Below, in pieces: positions 29,327-37,865 of a stretch of DNA of 54,535 nt; the first letter of the stretch is position 1; each line of letters opens with the position of its first letter. The stretch lies in the NCBI GenBank assembly GCA_947384775.1, contig CANDIF010000009.1, forward strand, positions 1 through 54,535, written 5' to 3'. The DNA comes from an uncultured Clostridium sp. (GTDB taxonomy: Bacteria > Bacillota > Clostridia > TANB77 > CAG-508). The position numbers and the translations under genes are program-made. The notes beneath the pieces were generated by a model, which was not told the DNA's origin, did no database searches, and worked only from the letters and a program-made list of their open reading frames with translations.

Positions 29327-29656
29327 ATGTCTTTAAATTTTAACATTATTGGAACTAGGTTAAAACAAGCAAGGTTAAATAAAAAAATTACTCAAGAGAA
29401 ATTAGCAGAAATGATTGATGTATCTGTCACTTATATTAGTAGAATTGAACGTGGTTCTACCAATATTAATTTGAAAAGATTAAGTGAAATTTGTGATATT
29501 TTAGGAGTAACTGAAGGGGAAATCTTAAATGGCACTTCTAGCAACTCTCCTACTTATATGACTAAAGAGTTTAATGATTTGCTAAAAAGTTGTCCAACAG
29601 AAAAAGTTACTTTAATTTATAACATTGCTGCGCTTATTATTAATGATAATATTTAA
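29327..29656 (+). CDS. XRE-family helix-turn-helix regulator
   Basis: 109 residues. HTH domain at about 8-65: GTRLKQARLNKKITQEKLAE, then VSVTYISRIERG. The C-terminal 40 residues may form a dimerisation helix (SCPTEKVTLIYNIAALI). AGGAG lies eight bases before ATG 29327; the frame also opens at GTG 29318. Probable repressor acting on the palindrome upstream; other targets are unknown. Confidence 0.88.
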   Translation: MSLNFNIIGTRLKQARLNKKITQEKLAEMIDVSVTYISRIERGSTNINLKRLSEICDILGVTEGEILNGTSSNSPTYMTKEFNDLLKSCPTEKVTLIYNIAALIINDNI

Positions 29657-29670
29657 TTTTATTTAATATA

Positions 29671-29708
29671 GAATGGAAAATATCTTTTGTATTTTTCATT
29701 CTTTTTTT
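29671..29708 (+). terminator. Terminator of the XRE gene
   Basis: GAATGGAAAATA pairs with TATTTTTCATTC with one mismatch, followed by seven Ts. Confidence 0.85.
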
Positions 29709-29918
29709 GATTAAATTTTGCCTCTCCCCTATTTACATCCAGCTTTGGCAGAGTAGATTATTAAATATAACTGTGAATTGTATTTTTGTTTACATAAAAT
29801 CAAAAAATATTACTGTAACTACTTCCATTTCTAGGAAAAGTGTAGTATAATAGTAAAGGAAGAATTTTTATCGTGATTATTTCATAATAATATAATAAAT
29901 TCTTTAAATGGAGGTTTT

Positions 29919-30356
29919 ATGTGGTATATTTGGTTAATTGCTGCTGGAATTTTCTTCATAATTGAAATAGCCACTGTAGGATTTTTGATATTTTGGTTAG
30001 GAATAGGTGCTCTTTTAGCTATGTGCACAAGTTTTTTTGTTGAAGATATGTTCATTCAAACTTTAGTGTTTGTAATTTCATCAATTATTCTTATCTTCTT
30101 AACAAAACCTCTAATATCAAAATATGTTGATAAAGATAAACCTGTATCAACTAATGCTTATAGTGTTTTAGGCAAAAAAGGAATTGTAACTATTCCAATA
30201 GATAATTTAAGCGGAACTGGTCAAGTTAAAGTTAATGGAGAAATATGGTCTGCAAAGTCTAATGGAACTAATATTCCTGTAGGCACAGAAGTAGAAATAC
30301 AAAAAATAGATGGCGTTAAATTAATTGTTACACAAATGATAAAAGAAAAAGTTTAA
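29919..30356 (+). CDS. NfeD-family membrane protein
   Basis: 145 residues with two or three N-terminal helices and a C-terminal OB-fold domain (GKKGIVTIPIDNLSGTGQVK ... VEIQKIDGVKLIV). NfeD proteins pair with flotillin/SPFH proteins in membrane microdomains; the SPFH gene follows 32 bases later. A possible promoter with a TATAAT lies about 70 bases upstream. Confidence 0.9.
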   Translation: MWYIWLIAAGIFFIIEIATVGFLIFWLGIGALLAMCTSFFVEDMFIQTLVFVISSIILIFLTKPLISKYVDKDKPVSTNAYSVLGKKGIVTIPIDNLSGTGQVKVNGEIWSAKSNGTNIPVGTEVEIQKIDGVKLIVTQMIKEKV

Positions 30357-30388
30357 TTTATATTATTAATTTTAGGAGGTAACTACAC

Positions 30389-31291
30389 ATGCCATATTTA
30401 ATTATATTTTTAGCTATCGTTGTAATTATTGCATTCAAATCAATTAAGGTTGTTAAACAATCTGAAGTTTACATTATAGAAAGACTTGGTAAATTTCATA
30501 AAATAGCTGATGCTGGTCTTACAATTATTATTCCTTTCATCGACCACGTTAGAAGCGTTGTAAGTTTAAAGGAACAAACAATGGATATTCCACCACAAGG
30601 AGTTATTACTGAAGACAATGTTACTATTACAATAGACACTGTTGTTTTCTATCAAATAACAGATCCTGCAAAAGCAGTATATGAAATTCAATCTTTAAGG
30701 AAAGGTATTGAATACTTAGCAATTACTACAATTCGTGATATTGTAGGTAAAATGAGCTTAGACTCTACTTTCAGTTCAAGAGATTTAATAAATAATCAAT
30801 TAAGAATTTTATTAGATGACGCAACTGATAAATGGGGATGTAAAGTAAATAGAGTTGAAATAAAAGATATTACTCCTCCACCTGATATCCGTGATGCTAT
30901 GGAAAAGCAAATGAATGCTGAAAGAAATAAAAGAGCTGCAATATTACAAGCAGAAGGAGAAAAGCAATCTGCTATTACTATTGCAGAAGGACAAAAAGAA
31001 GCTGCTATTCTTCAAGCTGAAGCTGATAAAGAAGCTCAAATAAGACGTGCAGCCGGTGAAGCTGAAGCAATTCGTGAAGTTGCAGTTGCAAAAGCTCAAG
31101 AAATTCAAATGGTATTTGAATCTATAAAGAAAGCAAATCCAGATGATAAACTAATTCAATTAAAATCTTTAGAAGCTTTAAAAGAACTTGCAAATGGAGA
31201 TGCAAACAAAGTATTTATTCCTTTTGAAGCTACAAAAGCACTTTCAAGTTTAGGTGCAATTAAAGAAGTTATGAAAGATGACAAAAAATAA
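30389..31291 (+). CDS. SPFH/band 7 (stomatin/paraslipin-type) membrane scaffold protein
   Basis: 300 residues: an N-terminal hydrophobic segment, then the SPFH domain starting at QSEVYIIERLGKF, then a long Ala/Glu-rich coiled coil (AERNKRAAILQAEGEKQSA). It oligomerises at the membrane as a scaffold, with NfeD. AGGAGG precedes the ATG. It belongs to the QmcA/stomatin branch by length and the EIKDI.PP motif. Confidence 0.92.
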   Translation: MPYLIIFLAIVVIIAFKSIKVVKQSEVYIIERLGKFHKIADAGLTIIIPFIDHVRSVVSLKEQTMDIPPQGVITEDNVTITIDTVVFYQITDPAKAVYEIQSLRKGIEYLAITTIRDIVGKMSLDSTFSSRDLINNQLRILLDDATDKWGCKVNRVEIKDITPPPDIRDAMEKQMNAERNKRAAILQAEGEKQSAITIAEGQKEAAILQAEADKEAQIRRAAGEAEAIREVAVAKAQEIQMVFESIKKANPDDKLIQLKSLEALKELANGDANKVFIPFEATKALSSLGAIKEVMKDDKK

Positions 31292-31304
31292 AAAGTTTTT
31301 TATA

Positions 31305-31340
31305 GGTACAGGAATTAAGTTTTCTGTACCTTTTTTATTT
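31305..31340 (+). terminator. Terminator of the nfeD-SPFH operon
   Basis: GGTACAG and CTGTACC around a 12-base loop, followed by TTTTTT. Confidence 0.88.
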
Positions 31341-31355
31341 GATATTTCTTTGTAT

Positions 31356-31389
31356 CTCCATGTGGATGTTATATTGTTCCACATAGCTA
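31356..31389. repeat. Possible degenerate copy of the dispersed structured element
   Basis: CTCCATGTGGATGTT matches the left arm of the element copies at 33677 and 41758. A perfect 7-base stem ATGTGGA/TCCACAT follows, ending in CATAGCTATTTTTTT. The right arm with CAGCAAGATGG is absent. It may instead be a simple second terminator. Confidence 0.45.
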
Positions 31390-31499
31390 TTTTTTTGTAA
31401 CATTCCTCTCCCCTTTTATTGACAAATACCCTTTTAAGTTATATATTATACATATATTTTTAAGGATTATTCCTTATATTAAGAAAGGATATGAATATT

Positions 31500-32918
31500 A
31501 TGTTAAAATTTTTCAAACGTTTTTCAATTATTGTAATTTTTATTTTATTAATATCATCTACAGTGTTTGCTGAAGATATTGCTCCATCCTCTTCTGAAAA
31601 TAATAGTCCTACCTCTTCTGTTACTGAAAATCAAGTTACTGACAGAGATAGGGATTTATCTATTAGAAACAGTGATAATTATTCAATGCGTGAAAGTCTA
31701 AATGGTAATGCTTTTATTAAAACTAATAACCTTTTAATCTCTCCTTTAATGAATAATGCATCACCACTTATAATTAATGGAGATATCTTTGCAATCGTAT
31801 CAAATGCTAATATAGAATCTAATATCGTTTTCTCTGATTCTAAAGATAAATCAGGCAATTATATGATAGATAAAGTTAATTTATCAACAGAAATCAAAGG
31901 CAATGTTTATGTTATGGCAACTGATACTTTTACTTTAGATTCAGGAAGTAAAATTAATGGAGACTTATATGTGTATGCAACTACTGTCAACATTAATAAT
32001 CAAGCTACAATAAAAGGAAATTTATTTGTCTTCGGAAACAGTACATTAAATTTACATGGAACTGTTAATGGATCTGTTTATGGTGTAACAAGTACATATA
32101 ATATGAATTTTACTGGTCATGTTGAAAAAGATTTAGCTTTAACAATTACTGATACTGCAAATATTTCCGGTCAAATTGATAGAAATACAAAGATTTATTC
32201 TGAAAAAGGTAAAGTTGTTACTTCTTCTGATTTTATTACTAAAAGAGATTTATTCATAGATGCAGCTGATTTTCAATTTGCTGGAGAGGTTCAAGGAGAT
32301 GCTAAAGTTTCAGCTAAAGCTTTAGAATTTAATGATAGCAAAACTTGCGTTATTCAGGGTAATTTAGATTATGCAACTAAATCTCAAATGTCAATCCCTA
32401 ATGAAATTGTTAAAGGAGAAACTAAAGTTTCAAACTATACTGATAAAACTAGTTTCTCATATATACTATTAGAAAAAGTAATTGCTTTTGTAAGTCTTCT
32501 ATTATATGTATTTATAATAGCATTGATTTTCAAATATATTGCTCCAAACTTTGTAGAAAAATTATCTAATATTACAACCACTAATATATTTATTGGACTT
32601 GGAGTTGGCTTTGGTTTAATTTTAGCTTTCTTCCCTGTTTTACTACTACTATTACTTACAAACTTTACTATTGCTTTAGCATTTGTTTTATTACTTACAA
32701 TTTTCTTTATTGCTGCAATTTCAGTACCTCTATTTGTTTTATCAATTGCAAATGCTTGGAAATCTGAAAAAATCAATTTATATTTTAGAATGCTTATTGT
32801 AACCTCTATTCTATTCATAGTTAGCTTAATACCTAACATTGGTATAACAATAACTTTACTATTTATTATAATTGCAATTGGAAAAATTTTAACTGCATTA
32901 TTTTATAAAAAGAATTAG
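31500..32918 (+). CDS. Secreted bactofilin-like beta-helix protein with C-terminal membrane helices
   Basis: 472 residues. A signal peptide (cleavage near VFAED), a Ser/Asn linker, then residues ~90-290 of short repeated beta-strand turns (IKGNVYVMA, INGDLYVYA, IKGNLFVFG, VNGSVYGV), as in bactofilin/polymer-forming domains. Four to five C-terminal helices follow. The start with the better spacing from AAAGGA is ATG 31500 rather than 31491. Extracytoplasmic bactofilin-like domains may polymerise at the membrane; the role here is unknown. It neighbours the NfeD/SPFH pair but has its own terminators around it. Confidence 0.8.
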   Translation: MLKFFKRFSIIVIFILLISSTVFAEDIAPSSSENNSPTSSVTENQVTDRDRDLSIRNSDNYSMRESLNGNAFIKTNNLLISPLMNNASPLIINGDIFAIVSNANIESNIVFSDSKDKSGNYMIDKVNLSTEIKGNVYVMATDTFTLDSGSKINGDLYVYATTVNINNQATIKGNLFVFGNSTLNLHGTVNGSVYGVTSTYNMNFTGHVEKDLALTITDTANISGQIDRNTKIYSEKGKVVTSSDFITKRDLFIDAADFQFAGEVQGDAKVSAKALEFNDSKTCVIQGNLDYATKSQMSIPNEIVKGETKVSNYTDKTSFSYILLEKVIAFVSLLLYVFIIALIFKYIAPNFVEKLSNITTTNIFIGLGVGFGLILAFFPVLLLLLLTNFTIALAFVLLLTIFFIAAISVPLFVLSIANAWKSEKINLYFRMLIVTSILFIVSLIPNIGITITLLFIIIAIGKILTALFYKKN

Positions 32919-32934
32919 GATATAGTATATATTA

Positions 32935-32968
32935 AAAACAAATGGATGTTAACACATCCATTTGTTTT
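32935..32968. terminator. Bidirectional terminator between the convergent genes
   Basis: AAAACAAATGGATG and CATCCATTTGTTTT form a perfect 14-base stem that serves both the bactofilin-like gene and rpe. It overlaps the rpe stop by two bases. Confidence 0.92.
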
Positions 32969-33629
32969 ATTGTTTTAAATCCTCTATTTCTTTTTTATAG
33001 TCTTTTGCTTCTATTATTGCACTTCCAACAACTAAAATATCTGCTCCCGCATTTACTATACTTTTTATATTTGTTTTATTAATTCCACCATCTACTTCTA
33101 TATATGTATCTAAATTATTCTTCTTTATATATTCACTCAAAGTTTGTATCTTATCTAATGCCTCCGGCATAAACTTTTGTCCACCTTTTCCAGGTTCCAC
33201 ACTCATTATCAAGAGCAAGCTTATATCTGGTAAAAACTCATATATCTCTTCTAATTTAGTATTTGGTTTTATTGATAATCCACATCTTATGTTACCTTCT
33301 TGTATGTACTTTAAAAATTCTCTCACTTCCTGCTTATCTTTACAAGCCTCATAATGTATAGTTATATACAGCGGTTCAAAGCTTGCATATTTATCTATAT
33401 ATTCTTTAACGTTTTCAACCATTAAATGTACATCTAATGGTAAATTTGATATTTGTTTAATTGTATTTGAAAACTCATACATTTCCTTCTCAGTATTCTT
33501 CTCTACAAATTTACCATCCATAACATCAATATGATAATAATCTGTTTTTGCAACTTCTAAGTCATAAAAAATTTTAGTTGGATTTTCCTTTCCAATTACA
33601 TTTAAAACTGATGTAGATATCTCCATCAT
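32967..33629 (-). CDS. rpe: Ribulose-phosphate 3-epimerase
   Basis: About 220 residues, TIM barrel. Family motifs: YYHIDVMDG, LPLDVHLMV, ITIHYEA, MSVEPGKGGQKF and IEVDGGI, which include the metal-binding His/Asp residues. It interconverts ribulose 5-phosphate and xylulose 5-phosphate in the pentose phosphate pathway. The frame opens three codons earlier (TTG 33638), but the ATGs at 33629/33626 are better placed after AAGGG. In many Firmicutes rpe follows prkC-rsgA; here it is separated from prkC. Confidence 0.9.
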   Translation of the reverse strand: MMEISTSVLNVIGKENPTKIFYDLEVAKTDYYHIDVMDGKFVEKNTEKEMYEFSNTIKQISNLPLDVHLMVENVKEYIDKYASFEPLYITIHYEACKDKQEVREFLKYIQEGNIRCGLSIKPNTKLEEIYEFLPDISLLLIMSVEPGKGGQKFMPEALDKIQTLSEYIKKNNLDTYIEVDGGINKTNIKSIVNAGADILVVGSAIIEAKDYKKEIEDLKQ

Positions 33630-33676
33630 ATACCACAACCCTTCTACTATCTTTATATTGTATTTATAATTCTATC

Positions 33677-33756
33677 TAGCTTCACATAGATGTTCATTTT
33701 TTTAATTTTAAACAACTGTATTAAAACGAACATCCTGCAAGATGAAGCGAATTTTA
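33677..33756. repeat. Structured dispersed element, copy 2
   Basis: Outer stem GCTTCA/TGAAGC, inner stem GATGTTC/GAACATC, apical AAACAACTGTATT and right flank TGCAAGA. The outer and inner pairs differ from the other copies in a compensated way. It lies between rpe and the DUF5665-like gene. Confidence 0.88.
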
Positions 33757-33779
33757 AGTTGCTTCTCTAAAAAATAAGT

Positions 33780-34055
33780 TTACAAATTTTTTTGTACTAT
33801 TGAAACAATATCTCCAATGTAATCACCAATTACAGGAATATTCAACCTTATTAGTCTCTGTAGGAAATATATTATCATTGCTGATATTATTGTAATTCCA
33901 ATTCCTATACCAATTCCCCTTGAAATACCTGCAATTAAATTTCTTTTTATTATTTCTTTTTTATTTCCAAGTATATAGGAAATTTCAATTATATTTGATT
34001 TGTCTAACTTATTATTTATATCATCTAGCTTTCCATTTATTTTTTTATTAAACAC
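33780..34055 (-). CDS. DUF5665-like small membrane protein
   Basis: 91 residues: an N-terminal helical segment (~30 residues), the Gly-rich stretch GISRGIGIGIGITII, one or two membrane helices and a C-terminal amphipathic VIGDYIGDIV. This matches my memory of DUF5665 proteins of Clostridia. AGGA is before the ATG. Function unknown. Confidence 0.72.
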   Translation of the reverse strand: MFNKKINGKLDDINNKLDKSNIIEISYILGNKKEIIKRNLIAGISRGIGIGIGITIISAMIIYFLQRLIRLNIPVIGDYIGDIVSIVQKNL

Positions 34056-34109
34056 TTATAAATCCTCCATTTTAAGCTTTTACTTGTTTTAAGTGTTTTA
34101 TTTTTTTAC

Positions 34110-34140
34110 AAAAACACCCAAGTATAGTTTGGATGTTTTT
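34110..34140 (-). terminator. Terminator of the UPF0182 gene
   Basis: AAAAACATCCAAACT and AG-TTGGGTGTTTTT pair with small mismatches; a T-rich tail follows on the reverse strand. Confidence 0.8.
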
Positions 34141-34148
34141 AGTCTTTT

Positions 34149-36875
34149 TTATGTATTCTTATTTTCTAGCTTTTCTTCTAATAGCAGTTTATTTAGTTGG
34201 TCTATTAAACCTTGTAATTTATCTATATCCCTTCCAATAAGCTGCCAATCATTGCTTTTGCTTGATTCTTTAAGATTTTCATTAGCTTCTACTATTTCTT
34301 TTATTAATGCATCCACATTTGTTGCATCTATCTTTATACTTACTGCTGCTTGAGATACTAAGTTTTGTAATGCTTCTTGAACATCATTTCCAATTGCTAC
34401 TTTATTTCCAGATGCAGCTATTACTTTCTTTAGTATTGGCGCATTCTGATTTTCATTTTGTAAAACTTGATATATTGGTTCTATATATAGAAGGGTATTA
34501 TCAATTGGAACTACTATAATATTTTTTTCTATCTTTGTTCCTGTAACTGCTATTGATTCTAACTCTTTTGATATTGTTTCGTCTTGCTCTATTAATGCAT
34601 CTAATTGTAATGTGCCTAAAATTGGTTCATCTGTGTTAAATCTATATAATTTTAAATGTTTTTCTCCATTTTCATCACATGTTCCTACTAGATATGCATT
34701 AATGTTTTGTTTATTCACTATTGTGTATGGAACTACTAATCCTAGTTCTGCTTCATCTGTTCCTTTTGTTTTTACCATTGTATAATATGGTTCAATATTT
34801 GTTCCTAATAGCGATGATACTTTACTTGTATTTTCTTTTGCAATATCCCATATATCATCTGCTCTGTATAATACTTCTGGTTGTACATTATGATATTGTT
34901 TTAATATATCCTTTTGAATGTTATACAAATATTTTGGATATACGAAGTGTTTTGCAATATCTTGTGGTATTTTTTCGCTTTTATCTTCAAATAAAGTAGG
35001 ATACATGTTCCAATATGCCATTACTATTGGATCTGTTGTATCTGTTATGTAAAATTTCATTGTTCCATCATAGCTATCTATTAGAATCTTTACAGAGTTC
35101 CTTATATAGTTAAGTTTTTCTGTTTGTCCATTACTTTTTTGTATTATTGTCATTTGTGAATATGGATAACTATTTGAAACTGTATATGCATCTAATACCC
35201 ACACAAGTTTTCCTTCATCTGTAATGACCATGTATGGTTCTTCATCATATTTTAAATATGGCATCACTGTTTTTGCACGCTCTATAATGTTTCTTCTAAT
35301 TAAAATGTTGCTATCTTTTGACATCGTTGCTGATGCTGCTAATTTTATATTACCTGTTTTTATTCCTAAAATTGTTCTATCTATTAGTCCTAGTTTTATT
35401 CCTGCTTTTCCATCATATTCATTATAGCTGTTTGTTGTACTTGTTAACGGATAATCGTATTCTAATTCTCCTTTTGCATTTGTTACTGCAATGTTATTTG
35501 TTTCTAATCCAAAGTATATTCTTGGCTCTGTAATTCGTGGAATATCTGTTGTCTGTGAAAAATCATTTTTTATGTAATTTAATCCTCCTGTTTTAGAAGT
35601 TTGTGATGCATCAGTTATTATTACTCCATATCCATGTGTATATTCATATGTTTTATTATTATATGTCCTCGTATCATTACTTATTATTTCTCTAGGTGTT
35701 ACATATGTTAATTTTTTTATTCCATTTATATTGTATAATCCAACTTGTGTTGAACCAAATGTATAATATCCTAAGTTTGATTGATATTCTTTTAAATTTA
35801 TCAATACTCTTTCTTTATTAAATATATTTATGTTATTTACTACATCTTGATTATTTGCAATTTCTCTTGCAGTAATAGTTACACTATTTTCTAAAAGTTC
35901 TTCATCTATTTTTATATTATATGCTTCTTTTGTAAATTCCATATTACTTTCTATATATTGTTTTTGCTTATCTAATTCATTATTTTTTAAATATATAAAA
36001 TCTGCTCCTAGTGTTACTGCAAACATTATTACTAAATATATTGGAATAGCCGTAAGTGTAGCTATTGCTCTTTTATATTTTTCTTGTTTTATTCGTTTTA
36101 TAACTCTTATTGCACATATAACAATAACTACCGCAAATATAATATAGCCCCATTTTTTTATTGTTACTTCTAATAATCCTGCTCCATATAGTGGAGTATT
36201 ATTATTAATTGTCATGAATTTATTTAACACAATATTTTGTATGTTTAAAACTGTTAATATGCACACTATTATTATTATCATAAATATGTTAAAAGTTAAA
36301 TGCTTAACTACAGTATTTTGCTTTAGTGTTTCCATACTAATTCCTTTTTCAAAGAATTTATTGAAAGCCAACAGATAATATACTATAACATATACTGTAA
36401 GTAGTAAAAATACTAATGCTAAGCTTACTAACACTGATTCTATAAAAGGTTTTTGAAAAATATAATAACTTATATCTAATCCAAAAATTGGGTCATTTTT
36501 CCAAAACATTCTTCCACTAAATGCCAATAAAGCTTTTTGAGTAATTGTAAAAGACATTATAACCCCAATTATTGTTGCAAATGCGAAAGATATTGATTTA
36601 TTAGGGAGTTTTGGCATTATTTTTTTGTCTTCTTCAAAGAATCTTTTTAATCCTCGTTTTATAAAATTAGTTGTTATATATGTTAATAGATATACTATAG
36701 CAAAAGATATTAAAAACACTGCTACTTTTTGCCTAACATTTCTTACATATATATCTACATATTTTTCACCTATTCCAAGCATTTCTAAATATGATCCTCT
36801 TATGGATATATAAACATATATTATAAATATTAATAAAAATGCTGTTACGAAAATTTGTCTTTTTTTTAGTTTCAT
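34149..36875 (-). CDS. UPF0182 family membrane protein
   Basis: 908 residues. Seven transmembrane helices in the first ~300 residues, then a large extracytoplasmic domain. Recognisable family blocks: WKNDPIFGLDISYYIFQKPF, GYGVIITDASQT, DEGKLVWVLDAYTVS, YSGMT-like SQMTIIQ, and MVKTKGTDEAELGLVVPYT. Function is unknown in all species. It follows ftsY by 19 bases. Confidence 0.92.
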   Translation of the reverse strand: MKLKKRQIFVTAFLLIFIIYVYISIRGSYLEMLGIGEKYVDIYVRNVRQKVAVFLISFAIVYLLTYITTNFIKRGLKRFFEEDKKIMPKLPNKSISFAFATIIGVIMSFTITQKALLAFSGRMFWKNDPIFGLDISYYIFQKPFIESVLVSLALVFLLLTVYVIVYYLLAFNKFFEKGISMETLKQNTVVKHLTFNIFMIIIIVCILTVLNIQNIVLNKFMTINNNTPLYGAGLLEVTIKKWGYIIFAVVIVICAIRVIKRIKQEKYKRAIATLTAIPIYLVIMFAVTLGADFIYLKNNELDKQKQYIESNMEFTKEAYNIKIDEELLENSVTITAREIANNQDVVNNINIFNKERVLINLKEYQSNLGYYTFGSTQVGLYNINGIKKLTYVTPREIISNDTRTYNNKTYEYTHGYGVIITDASQTSKTGGLNYIKNDFSQTTDIPRITEPRIYFGLETNNIAVTNAKGELEYDYPLTSTTNSYNEYDGKAGIKLGLIDRTILGIKTGNIKLAASATMSKDSNILIRRNIIERAKTVMPYLKYDEEPYMVITDEGKLVWVLDAYTVSNSYPYSQMTIIQKSNGQTEKLNYIRNSVKILIDSYDGTMKFYITDTTDPIVMAYWNMYPTLFEDKSEKIPQDIAKHFVYPKYLYNIQKDILKQYHNVQPEVLYRADDIWDIAKENTSKVSSLLGTNIEPYYTMVKTKGTDEAELGLVVPYTIVNKQNINAYLVGTCDENGEKHLKLYRFNTDEPILGTLQLDALIEQDETISKELESIAVTGTKIEKNIIVVPIDNTLLYIEPIYQVLQNENQNAPILKKVIAASGNKVAIGNDVQEALQNLVSQAAVSIKIDATNVDALIKEIVEANENLKESSKSNDWQLIGRDIDKLQGLIDQLNKLLLEEKLENKNT

Positions 36876-36894
36876 ATTATTTCCTTTCCGTTTT

Positions 36895-37800
36895 TTAAAT
36901 TATTGCATCTACAAAATCTTCTGAATTAAATGTTTCCATATCATCAATTTGTTCTCCTACTCCTACAAATTTTACTGGTATGTTATTTTCATTTACAATT
37001 CCTACTACAACTCCGCCTTTGGCTGTACCATCAAGTTTAGTTAACACCAAACCTGTTAATGGCACTGTTTCTTTAAATGCTTTTACTTGTAAAATTGCAT
37101 TTTGTCCAGTTGTTGCATCTATTACCATTAATGTTTCTTTTGAAGCATCTGGTAGTTCTCTATCAATAATCTTTCCTATCTTTAATAACTCGTCCATTAA
37201 ATATTTTTTATTATGAAGTCTTCCTGCTGTATCACATATCAGTACATCTGCTTTTTTCTCTTTTGTAATTTGTATTGCATCATATACTACAGATGCAGGA
37301 TCTGATCCTTCCGCTCTTTTTACAATATCCACACCTGCTCTATTGGCCCAAATTTCTAATTGCTCCACTGCTGCTGCTCTAAAGGTATCTGCTGCTGCAA
37401 CAACAACTTTTTTTCCCTTTGATTTTAAATTATTTGCAATTTTTCCAATAGATGTTGTTTTTCCAACTCCATTTACACCAACTACAAGAATTACAGAAGG
37501 TGTTGTTTCTAATTTTAATCCATTATTTTCTTTATCTAAAATTGCTTGCATTTCTTGCTTTAATGCATTTTTTACACCATCTTCATCTTGAATTTTTTCT
37601 AACTTTATTTTTTCTCTTAATTTAGAAATAATTTCACTTGCTGTTTCAACACCAATATCAGACATTATTAAAATTTCTTCTAATTCTTCTAGTAGCTCTT
37701 CATCTACTTTCCTAAAACTACTAAAGACACTATTCATCTTTTCATTAAACGATGTTTTTGTCTTACCTAAGCCTGATTTCAACTTGTCAAAAAATCCCAT
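36895..37800 (-). CDS. ftsY: Signal recognition particle receptor FtsY
   Basis: 301 residues, NG domains without the long acidic A domain. GVNGVGKTT (~108), DTFRAAAVEQL, CDTAGRLH, TKLDGTAKGG and the closing GVGEQIDDM. The GTPase docks ribosome-SRP complexes at the membrane for co-translational insertion. It is part of a reverse-strand run with prkC and UPF0182. Confidence 0.96.
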   Translation of the reverse strand: MGFFDKLKSGLGKTKTSFNEKMNSVFSSFRKVDEELLEELEEILIMSDIGVETASEIISKLREKIKLEKIQDEDGVKNALKQEMQAILDKENNGLKLETTPSVILVVGVNGVGKTTSIGKIANNLKSKGKKVVVAAADTFRAAAVEQLEIWANRAGVDIVKRAEGSDPASVVYDAIQITKEKKADVLICDTAGRLHNKKYLMDELLKIGKIIDRELPDASKETLMVIDATTGQNAILQVKAFKETVPLTGLVLTKLDGTAKGGVVVGIVNENNIPVKFVGVGEQIDDMETFNSEDFVDAII

Positions 37801-37821
37801 AAGTACTCCCCTTCTATAAAT

Positions 37822-37849
37822 GGGTCGCCGAGGGCGGCGACCCTTACAT
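37822..37849. repeat. GGGTCG-type palindrome, copy a
   Basis: GGGTCGCC-gaggGC-GGCGACCC followed by TTACAT. The same layout (GGGTCG stem, then CTACAT) occurs at 50381. It sits between prkC and ftsY. Confidence 0.75.
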
Positions 37850-37865
37850 ATTTTTTGAAAATTTG

